Source: Betaproteobacteria bacterium (GTDB lineage: Bacteria > Pseudomonadota > Gammaproteobacteria > Burkholderiales > SG8-39). Taken from it: DNA of 10,063 nt. This document shows, one piece after another, positions 1 to 5,604 of this stretch. Location: NCBI GenBank assembly GCA_004298295.1, contig SCUH01000293.1:1-10063 (forward strand). The letters run 5' to 3'. Under the pieces are notes generated by a model. That model was not told the DNA's origin, made no database searches, and saw only the letters and a program-made list of their open reading frames with translations. Every line of letters starts with the position of its first letter. Position 1 is the first letter of the stretch. The position numbers and the translations under genes were made by a program.

Positions 1-558
1 GCGCAGCACGCCGCCGGGCTGGTGGAACGCCTCGAACACGGTGACGTCGCAGCCGGCCTTCGCCATGTCGGCGGCGCAGGCCATGCCGGCGGGGCCGGAG
101 CCGACGATGCCGATGCGAAAACCGTTCTGCTGGATGTAGGGGATGTTGACCCAGCCATTGGCGATCGCGGCGTCGCCCACGTAGCGCTCCAGCCGGCCGA
201 TCGCCACCGGTTCGAGCGAATCGCCCACCGTGCACACGCCTTCGCACTGGTTTTCCTGCGGACAGACGCGGCCGCACACCGCGGGCAGAAGGTTGGTCTC
301 CGCTATGACGTCGTAGGCGCCGCGCAGGTCCTTCTGGTCGATGCGCGCGATGAAGGCCGGAATGTCGATGCCGACCGGACAGCCCTTGATGCACGGCTCG
401 TCGGGACACATCAGGCAGCGTTCGGCCTCCACCGCCGCCTCTTCGGCGCGATACACGAGCGCGACTTCGGAGAAATTGCGCACGCGTTCCTGCGGCGCCT
501 GCTCCCGTGCCTTGGTGCGGCTCTGCGGGATGGTGCGGATGGTTTTCTTCTTGGCCAT
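1..558 (-). CDS. nfnB: NfnB/GltD-type NADPH-dependent FAD/Fe-S oxidoreductase, N-terminal part (runs off left edge)
   Basis: This is the first 186 residues of a glutamate synthase small-subunit-like flavoprotein; the C-terminus lies beyond the window. Residues C48, C51, C56 and C60 followed by C95, C99, C105 and C109 form the paired cysteine groups that bind two [4Fe-4S] clusters in GltD, NfnB and SudA. A Rossmann FAD motif, G153-S-G155-PA-G158, follows. The start ATG is four bases after the stop of the upstream NfnA gene, so the two are almost certainly co-translated. In the NfnAB family the large subunit holds the bifurcating FAD and exchanges electrons between NADPH, ferredoxin and the NAD(H)-binding small subunit. 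The pair may instead be called sulfide dehydrogenase (SudAB). A true GltD is less likely, because GltB is not the neighbour and an NfnA is. Cytoplasmic. Confidence 0.85.
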   Translation of the reverse strand, partial: MAKKKTIRTIPQSRTKAREQAPQERVRNFSEVALVYRAEEAAVEAERCLMCPDEPCIKGCPVGIDIPAFIARIDQKDLRGAYDVIAETNLLPAVCGRVCPQENQCEGVCTVGDSLEPVAIGRLERYVGDAAIANGWVNIPYIQQNGFRIGIVGSGPAGMACAADMAKAGCDVTVFEAFHQPGGVLR

Positions 559-562
559 GAGC

Positions 563-1456
563 TCAGCTGCCGGTGAGTGGCAAAACGGGTTCCTGGTTCA
601 TCAGCCTGCAGCTCTCGGACCAGCGCTCGAGGGCGGCGCGCTCCTCGTCCCGGTAGCGCCGCAGGCGCGACATGAGGTCGTCGAAATCGACCTTGTGGCC
701 GTCGAAGTCGGGACCGTCGACGCAGGCGAACTTCACTTCGTCGCCGATCTTGACCCGGCAGCCGCCGCACATGCCGGTGCCGTCCACCATGATCGGGTTG
801 AGGCTGACGAGCGTCCGGACCTTGCGCTCGCGCGTGGCCTCGGCGCAGCCCTTCATCATCACCGGCGGGCCGATGGCGACGACTTCGTCGATGTCGGCGT
901 GCTTGGCCAGCGCGAGCCGGATGCCCTCGGTGACCAGGCCCTTGATGCCCGCGGAGCCGTCATCGGTGCAGACGATGAACTCGTCGCAGCAGGCGCGGAA
1001 CTTGTCCTCCCAGAAAACCAGGCTGCGGCTGCGGAAACCGAGCACGCCGATGACGTAGGCGCCGTTCTCCTTGAAGGCCTTGGCCTGCGGGAAGATCGGC
1101 GCCACGCCCAGGCCGCCGCCGACGCAGATTACCTTCTTCGCATGGCTGGTGACGCTCGGGATGCCCATCGGCCCGACCATGCCGTAGAGCGACGTGCCGA
1201 CCTTGCAGGCCTGCTGCATCTCGCGCGTGGTCTTGCCGACGGCCTGGATGACGAGCGTGATGGTGCCGCGCTCGCGGTCGTAATCGGCGATGGTGAGCGG
1301 GATGCGCTCGCCGTGCTCGTGCGCCATCACGATCACGAACTGCCCGGGGCGCGCGGCTTTCGCCATCAGCGGATGGCGCACTTCGAGGAGGTAGGTGACG
1401 TCGGAGAAATCCTGCCGCGTCACGATTTCGAATCGCGAAAGACGGTCGCTCATCAT
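563..1456 (-). CDS. nfnA: NfnA/SudB-type FAD- and NAD(H)-binding subunit with [2Fe-2S] cluster
   Basis: This 297-residue protein is the small subunit of NADH-dependent reduced ferredoxin:NADP+ oxidoreductase (also annotated sulfide dehydrogenase subunit or dihydroorotate dehydrogenase electron-transfer-like). The ferredoxin-reductase fold is visible as an FAD-binding RIPLTIAD segment (51-58), then the NAD-binding stretch GGGLGVAP (113-120). Near the C-terminus, D225, C230, C233 and C245 fit the unusual one-Asp/three-Cys [2Fe-2S] site known for NfnA. Two ATGs lie in tandem (1456 and 1453). GGAAAG precedes the first, and AAGGG sits four bases before the second, so either could be used. It is the first gene of an nfnA-nfnB unit, preceded by its own FNR-type promoter, which implies expression under low oxygen. 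Inferred role: balancing ferredoxin, NADH and NADPH pools. Confidence 0.87.
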   Translation of the reverse strand: MMSDRLSRFEIVTRQDFSDVTYLLEVRHPLMAKAARPGQFVIVMAHEHGERIPLTIADYDRERGTITLVIQAVGKTTREMQQACKVGTSLYGMVGPMGIPSVTSHAKKVICVGGGLGVAPIFPQAKAFKENGAYVIGVLGFRSRSLVFWEDKFRACCDEFIVCTDDGSAGIKGLVTEGIRLALAKHADIDEVVAIGPPVMMKGCAEATRERKVRTLVSLNPIMVDGTGMCGGCRVKIGDEVKFACVDGPDFDGHKVDFDDLMSRLRRYRDEERAALERWSESCRLMNQEPVLPLTGS

Positions 1457-1477
1457 GCCCTTTTTCTTTCCTGCGCT

Positions 1478-1519
1478 ACCCTAGTGTTCCGCGCCCGTCC
1501 GGCACTTGATCTACCTCAA
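1478..1519 (-). promoter_or_regulatory. FNR/ANR-type class II promoter of nfnAB
   Basis: On the minus strand TTGAG-GTAG-ATCAA (1519-1506) matches the FNR consensus TTGAT-N4-ATCAA at 9 of 10 positions. A -10 element TAGGGT lies at 1483-1478. The centres are 32 bp apart, which places the box at -41.5 relative to a start site near 1471, the standard class II activation position. The leader would be about 15 nt. CRP/FNR-family relatives such as ANR, DNR or FixK cannot be told apart from the site alone. Confidence 0.65.
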
Positions 1520-1535
1520 ACGGGGCGGCAGTTGA

Positions 1536-2702
1536 TCAATGGGCGAGGTCGCACGCCGAGCAGCGCGACATCTGCACCCAGTCGCCGGCGGCGACGCCGT
1601 GCGCGGGCCGCAGCGACGGCGCCGGATCGGCGACGAAGGCGAGGCCGCTCGCGCCGAGATCGGCGAGATGCACTGGGTTCCACTCGGCGCCCGCGCCCGG
1701 CGCGTTGCCGTCGATGGCGTCGCGGATGTTGCGCGCCACGGCGCTCACCATCGACTCGATCAGGTACGCGGTCCTGTGCGCAAGCGCAGCGACGCAGGTC
1801 GCGCTCGCGGCGGCGCTCGCCACCGTGACGCCCGCGGCATAGATCTCGGGATATTTCGGGTTGCGCAGGAATTCGTCGATGAGGATGAAGCCGCGTGCGT
1901 CCGTCAGCCCCTCGATCCCCGCAACCGCCTCGATGCCGCGAAACGGCGGCATCATCACCGAGTACCTGAAGGGCAGGGCATGGGTCCGGCCCGAGCCCGC
2001 CTCGGTGACGTGCATCCGGCCGCGCTCGATGCGCTCGACGCGCGCGTCGGCGATCCAGCCGATGCCGAGCGCGCGCAGCGCCGACTCGAGGCGCGCGCGC
2101 GAATCGCCGATGCCGTCCACGCCCAGGTGCCCGATGTAGGGCTCCGGCGTCACGAACGTGATCGGCGCGCGATCGAGCAGCTTGCGCGCGCGCAGCTCGC
2201 GCTCCATATGGAAGGCGCTTTCGTACGCCGGCGCGAAACACGTCGCGCCCTGCACCGCGCCGACGACGATCGGGCCGGGGTCGGCGACGAAGCGATGCCA
2301 GTCCCGGACGCAGCCCGCGACGTGGTCGGCGTGGCAGAGCGAGTGGGTGTAGCCGCGCGGGCCGAGTCCCTGGATCTCCTCGAAGGCGGGACGCGGGCCT
2401 GCGGCGATCACGAGGAAATCGTAATCGAGCCGCTTGCCGTCGCCGAGTTCGAGCTGCCTGCGCTCGGGATACAGCCGCCGCGCGCCCGCGGCCGTGAAGC
2501 CGATGCCGCGGCGGCGCAGGTTCTGCGCCAGGTCGAACTCGACGCTGCCCAGCGCCGTGACCCACGGGGCCGGCGTGCCCGAGCGGAAGCTGGCGCGGTC
2601 GGCGACCACGGTGATGCGCTCGCCGGGGCGCGCCAGTTCGGCCAGTTCGTACGCGGCCGGCAGGCCCGCGGTGCCGCCGCCGATGATCACCACCTGCGCC
2701 AT
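1536..2702 (-). CDS. Sulfide:quinone oxidoreductase-like FAD flavoprotein
   Basis: This 388-residue protein begins directly with an FAD-binding motif, GGGTAG (8-13), and carries several SQR-family signatures: ATCFAPAYE (153-161), TFVTPEPYIGHLG (182-194), a MMPPFRG segment (250-256) and LIESMV (314-319). Family members oxidise sulfide at a cysteine pair next to FAD and pass electrons to quinone. Cysteines are at 123, 131, 155, 303, 381 and 384. C155 sits in the usual catalytic segment, but the VPTGxPKTG motif that normally precedes YMIESMV is absent; the stretch 296-312, containing C303, replaces it. The protein is shorter than most SQRs as I know them, so substrate and acceptor are uncertain. 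The ATG at 2702 is chosen because AGGAGG (2717-2712) lies nine bases upstream and the predicted start site is near 2729, which excludes the upstream in-frame ATG at 2798. It is divergent from the octaheme operon and lies 79 bp before nfnA. Confidence 0.8.
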   Translation of the reverse strand: MAQVVIIGGGTAGLPAAYELAELARPGERITVVADRASFRSGTPAPWVTALGSVEFDLAQNLRRRGIGFTAAGARRLYPERRQLELGDGKRLDYDFLVIAAGPRPAFEEIQGLGPRGYTHSLCHADHVAGCVRDWHRFVADPGPIVVGAVQGATCFAPAYESAFHMERELRARKLLDRAPITFVTPEPYIGHLGVDGIGDSRARLESALRALGIGWIADARVERIERGRMHVTEAGSGRTHALPFRYSVMMPPFRGIEAVAGIEGLTDARGFILIDEFLRNPKYPEIYAAGVTVASAAASATCVAALAHRTAYLIESMVSAVARNIRDAIDGNAPGAGAEWNPVHLADLGASGLAFVADPAPSLRPAHGVAAGDWVQMSRCSACDLAH

Positions 2703-2735
2703 CGCCCCCAGCCTCCTCGTGCTGCGCCAGAGTTT

Positions 2736-2777
2736 CTTATAGCGGTCGCGGATCGGGCCTGGTTTGACGGTGATCAA
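2736..2777 (-). promoter_or_regulatory. FNR/ANR-type class II promoter of the SQR-like gene
   Basis: TTGAC-GGTG-ATCAA at 2764-2777 (plus-strand reading) matches the FNR consensus at 9 of 10 positions. On the minus strand a near-consensus -10, TATAAG, occupies 2741-2736. Centre-to-centre distance is 32 bp, the class II geometry. The predicted start site is near 2729, giving a leader of about 27 nt with a strong Shine-Dalgarno sequence. Confidence 0.7.
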
Positions 2778-2788
2778 TCGCCGGGCGA

Positions 2789-2809
2789 TCCCGACCAATT
2801 CGGTCGGGA
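2789..2809. repeat. Inverted repeat TCCCGACC-AATTC-GGTCGGGA in the divergent control region
   Basis: The 8-bp arms are perfect and separated by 5 bp, lying between the two divergent FNR boxes. The centre is about 70 bp upstream of the predicted SQR-like start site and about 115 bp upstream of the octaheme start site. No T-tract follows on either strand, so a terminator is unlikely and an operator for a further regulator is the better guess. The CCGAC-N7-GTCGG core resembles the layout of IscR/Rrf2-type sites, but the flanks agree only partly. Confidence 0.45.
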
Positions 2810-2846
2810 ACCGGCTCGCCCGGCGGCGGCGGCACGAAATTTAGTC

Positions 2847-2864
2847 ATGCGCATATGCGCATAT
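2847..2864. promoter_or_regulatory. Candidate ArsR-family operator, double palindrome ATGCGCATATGCGCATAT
   Basis: Positions 2847-2862 are a perfect 16-bp palindrome made of two ATGCGCAT units. The overlapping 2853-2864, ATATGCGCATAT, is a perfect 12-bp palindrome of the size and AT-ended form typical of ArsR/SmtB operators. The same CATATGCGCAT 11-mer (2852-2862 here) recurs at 7259-7269 next to the likely arsR promoter. The centre is roughly 60 bp upstream of the predicted octaheme start site and 10 bp from its FNR box, so binding could interfere with activation. Assignment to the local regulator is inference. Confidence 0.55.
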
Positions 2865-2865
2865 C

Positions 2866-2907
2866 TTGACAGGCGTCAAAGTGCCGCGCAGCGCGCGCGC
2901 CTAGCAT
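2866..2907 (+). promoter_or_regulatory. FNR/FixK-type class II promoter of the octaheme cytochrome operon
   Basis: TTGAC-AGGC-GTCAA (2866-2879) is a perfectly symmetrical CRP/FNR-family box. A -10 element, TAGCAT, is at 2902-2907. Centres are again 32 bp apart, so the box would sit at -41.5 with a start site near 2914. This leaves a leader of about 20 nt before the ATG at 2934. Confidence 0.68.
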
Positions 2908-2933
2908 GGGCGCAGAACGCGATGGAGAGGCGA

Positions 2934-4538
2934 ATGGGTGTCCGGATCTGCAGTGCGCTCGCAATTGCCGCGATGCTCGTCGCGGCCGCGGCGGGCGGCG
3001 CGGACGACGGCGCTTCCGACAAGGTCCTCAAATCCACCTCCGATCACGCCAAGTTCAAAGTCCTGCAGCAGGAATTCGCATCGGGTCCGGAAGTCACCCG
3101 GGCGTGCCTGACCTGCCATACCGAGGCGGCCAGGCAGCTGCAGCTCACCCAGCACTGGAAGTGGGAGTTCCTCAATCCCGACGGCCGGCGCCTGGGCAAG
3201 AAGAGCATCATCAACAATTTCTGCACGTCCGTCGCTTCCAACTACGCCTACTGCACGACCTGCCACATCGGCTACGGCTGGAAGGACGACCGCTTCGATT
3301 TCAGCGTTCAGGAAAACGTGGATTGCCTGATCTGTCACGACACCACCGGCAACTACCGCAAGGCGCCGGGTTTCGCGGGCCACGTCGTCACTCAGGAAAC
3401 CGAGTTTCCTCCCGGCTCCGGCAACAGGCTCAAGCCGGTCAAGCTCGGGCCCATCGCGCAGGAAGTCGCGAGGACGAGCCGCGACAATTGCGGCGCCTGC
3501 CATTTCTTCGGCGGCGGCGGCGATGGCGTCAAGCATGGCGATCTGGACAGCTCGCTCGCATCGCCCGACAAGTCGCTCGACGTCCACATGGACGCACTCG
3601 GCAACAACTTCGCCTGCGCCACCTGCCACATGACGGCGGGGCACCAGGTGCCGGGCAGCCGCTATGCGCCGACCGCCGTAGACCGGGGCGGTGCGCGTCT
3701 GCGCGGCAAGGAATACAAGACCAATCCGACGACGTGCCAGTCCTGCCACGGCCAGGCGCCGCACAAGGCAGGAGCCGCCAAGCTCAACGACCACACCGAC
3801 AAGGTCGCCTGCCAGACCTGCCACATTCCCGCCTACGCACGCGGTGGCGTTCCGACCAAGATGTCGTGGGACTGGTCGACCGCCGGCCTGATGGGGCTCG
3901 ACGGCAAGCCCATGGTGAGGAAGGACGCGAAGGGCCGCGTCGTCTACACCGCCGCGAAAGGCACTTTCGTCATCGCGGAGAACGTCGTTCCCGAATACGT
4001 CTGGTTCAACGGCAGGGTGACCTACACGCTGCTCGGCGACCGGATCGAGAAAGGCGCACAGCCGACGCGCATCAATCACTTCGAGGGCAGCGCCGGCGAC
4101 AACCGATCGATGATCTGGCCGGTGAAGGTCTTCCGTGGCAAGCAGGCTTACGACCCGCTGTACAAGTCGCTGGTCGTGACGCACATGGCCGGCACCGACG
4201 ATACCGCCTTCTGGACGAATTTCAATTGGGAAAAAGCCGTCGCCGTCGGCATGGCCTCGGTAGGCGCGCCATTCTCGGGAAAGGTCGACTTCGTCGAAAC
4301 CGAAAGCATGTGGCCCATCACGCACATGGTGGCCCCGGCGAAGGACGCGCTGCGCTGCCACGACTGCCATGCGTCCGGCGCGCGCCTGGAGAAGGTGGCG
4401 GGCATCTACATTCCGGGCCGCGGCAGCGACCATTCGGTCTGGCTCGAAGTCATCGGCTGGGCGCTTGCGGCGCTCGCGCTGGCCGGGGCACTGGTTCACG
4501 GCACCGGCCGCATCGCCGCGGCAAGGCGCAGGCACTAG
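2934..4538 (+). CDS. otr: Octaheme tetrathionate reductase-family c-type cytochrome, membrane-anchored
   Basis: The 534-residue protein has eight CXXCH haem sites, with first cysteines at 58, 107, 131, 186, 228, 268, 293 and 475. The segment FFGGGGDGVKHGD (191-203), just after the fourth haem, is characteristic of the octaheme tetrathionate reductase family. K200 is the candidate lysine ligand of the active-site haem, as seen in Shewanella OTR. That enzyme reduces tetrathionate to thiosulfate and also acts on nitrite and hydroxylamine in vitro, so the true substrate here is open. A signal peptide covers about residues 1-25, placing the haem domain in the periplasm. A C-terminal helix (about 502-523) with an Arg-rich tail should anchor it. 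The start at 2934 is preferred because GGAG (2924-2927) precedes it by six bases; the ATG at 2922 would leave only an 8-nt leader. First gene of a four-gene operon; cytochrome b follows after 13 bp. Confidence 0.88.
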   Translation: MGVRICSALAIAAMLVAAAAGGADDGASDKVLKSTSDHAKFKVLQQEFASGPEVTRACLTCHTEAARQLQLTQHWKWEFLNPDGRRLGKKSIINNFCTSVASNYAYCTTCHIGYGWKDDRFDFSVQENVDCLICHDTTGNYRKAPGFAGHVVTQETEFPPGSGNRLKPVKLGPIAQEVARTSRDNCGACHFFGGGGDGVKHGDLDSSLASPDKSLDVHMDALGNNFACATCHMTAGHQVPGSRYAPTAVDRGGARLRGKEYKTNPTTCQSCHGQAPHKAGAAKLNDHTDKVACQTCHIPAYARGGVPTKMSWDWSTAGLMGLDGKPMVRKDAKGRVVYTAAKGTFVIAENVVPEYVWFNGRVTYTLLGDRIEKGAQPTRINHFEGSAGDNRSMIWPVKVFRGKQAYDPLYKSLVVTHMAGTDDTAFWTNFNWEKAVAVGMASVGAPFSGKVDFVETESMWPITHMVAPAKDALRCHDCHASGARLEKVAGIYIPGRGSDHSVWLEVIGWALAALALAGALVHGTGRIAAARRRH

Positions 4539-4551
4539 GCGGAAATCGATC

Positions 4552-5205
4552 ATGGCGCGCGCCTACATTTTCAAGCGCTTCGAGCGCTTCTGGCATTGGG
4601 CGCAGGCTGCGCTCATCATCGCCATGCTGCTCACTGGTTTCGAAGTGCACGGCAGCTACCGCCTTTTCGGCTGGGGCAGGGCGGCGGGCCTGCACACGAG
4701 CGTCGCGTGGGCGCTGATCGGCCTGTGGCTTTTCGCCATCTTCTGGCACTTCACCACCGGAGAGTGGCGGCAATACCTCCCGACCACCGACAAACTGGGT
4801 GCAGTGCTCAGGTATTACCTGACCGGCATCTTCAGCGACGAGCCGCACCCTTTCCGCGTCACGCGACTGAGCAAGCATAACCCGGCGCAGCGCCTGGCCT
4901 ATCTGCTCGTCAAGGTGATCATCAATCCGCTGATCTGGGTGAGCGGTCTGCTGTACCTCTATTACAACGAGCTCGGCGCGACCGGGACGGTCATTGCCTC
5001 GGGGTTGGGCCTGGGCGCGATCGCGCTCGTGCACACGGCCGCGGCGTTTCTGATGCTCGCGTTCCTGATCGGCCACGTCTACCTCGCGACCACGGGCCAT
5101 ACGCCACTCGCGCGCGTCAGGGCGATGATCACCGGCTGGGAGCAGCTGGCGGACGAACCCGAACCGGAAACCCGCAAGATCCCCGCACAAGGAGTTTCAA
5201 CATGA
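4552..5205 (+). CDS. Cytochrome b561-type membrane subunit (putative quinol dehydrogenase)
   Basis: This 217-residue protein is a four-helix dihaem cytochrome b of the thiosulfate reductase/Ni-Fe hydrogenase cytochrome b type (COG4117-like). Hydrophobic segments lie at about 17-36, 45-67, 113-137 and 150-180. Candidate haem ligands are H15 (in RFWHWAQ), H48, H66, H161 and H175. Such proteins oxidise menaquinol or ubiquinol and hand electrons to a periplasmic partner. Its place between the octaheme cytochrome and the small cytochrome c, with a 13-bp gap upstream and a 4-bp ATGA overlap downstream, indicates it is the quinone-side entry point for this module. The start ATG follows a GGCGGA ribosome-binding sequence. 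The electron direction cannot be read from sequence; the reverse path, from sulfur compound oxidation to quinone, is also possible. Confidence 0.82.
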   Translation: MARAYIFKRFERFWHWAQAALIIAMLLTGFEVHGSYRLFGWGRAAGLHTSVAWALIGLWLFAIFWHFTTGEWRQYLPTTDKLGAVLRYYLTGIFSDEPHPFRVTRLSKHNPAQRLAYLLVKVIINPLIWVSGLLYLYYNELGATGTVIASGLGLGAIALVHTAAAFLMLAFLIGHVYLATTGHTPLARVRAMITGWEQLADEPEPETRKIPAQGVST

Positions 5206-5603
5206 CGAAGACCGTTTACGTCGCTGGCGTCGCCGCACTCTGCCTGCTCGGCATCGGCCTGCACGCGATCGATGCCCATGCGGCCGGGGGCGACTGGAAG
5301 CGCGGCCGCGTCTACTACCAGAAGGTCTGCACGGACTGCCACACGGCGAAGGCGGGCGGTGCCATCGCGCCGAACGCGCGCACCATGGCGGACTGGACCG
5401 CGTACCTGAATGCCGACAAGCACGCCAAGGGCAAGGATTCACTCCGGAACTACGCCAGCCGGGAATACCGCGCCAGCGTCAAGGGCACGAACAAGGCGGC
5501 GGAGAAATATGCGGACGTGCCGGATGAGCAGCTGTTCAACGACATCAGGAGCTTCATGCTCAAGGGCGCAAAGGACGGCGACTCTCCGGCGAGCTGCAAC
5601 TGA
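5202..5603 (+). CDS. Small monoheme c-type cytochrome, periplasmic
   Basis: The 133-residue precursor has a signal peptide ending near AHA (25-27), so the mature protein is about 106 residues. One haem site, CTDCH, is at 43-47; M62 and M119 are possible distal ligands. A further cysteine, C132, sits two residues from the C-terminus and has no obvious partner. The ATG overlaps the cytochrome b stop codon in ATGA, and AAGGAG (5189-5194) lies seven bases upstream. The likely role is an electron shuttle between the membrane cytochrome b and the octaheme enzyme. I cannot place it in a narrowly named family. Confidence 0.8.
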   Translation: MTKTVYVAGVAALCLLGIGLHAIDAHAAGGDWKRGRVYYQKVCTDCHTAKAGGAIAPNARTMADWTAYLNADKHAKGKDSLRNYASREYRASVKGTNKAAEKYADVPDEQLFNDIRSFMLKGAKDGDSPASCN

Positions 5604-5604
5604 C

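Noticed and set aside
1532..1539. TTGATCAA resembling two fused FNR half-sites
   Set aside because: It lacks the 4-bp spacer, and most of it is the final codon and stop region of the SQR-like gene; the proper box lies at 1506-1519.
341..1828. 495-codon plus-strand open frame across nfnB, nfnA and the SQR-like gene end
   Set aside because: It crosses three well-supported minus-strand genes and their promoter, and its end is a low-complexity Arg-rich run.
2922..2933. ATG at 2922 as the start of the octaheme gene
   Set aside because: It would leave an 8-nt leader from the predicted start site and has no ribosome-binding sequence, whereas GGAG is well placed for the ATG at 2934.
2934..4538. Octaheme protein as hydroxylamine oxidoreductase or ONR-type nitrite reductase
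   Set aside because: The glycine-rich DGVKHGD segment after haem 4 and the sulfur gene setting fit the tetrathionate reductase family better; side activity on nitrogen compounds remains possible.
2901..4553. 550-codon open frame on the minus strand opposite the octaheme gene
   Set aside because: It mirrors a plus-strand gene with eight clear haem motifs; the frame is open because of high GC codon bias and the product has no recognisable domain.
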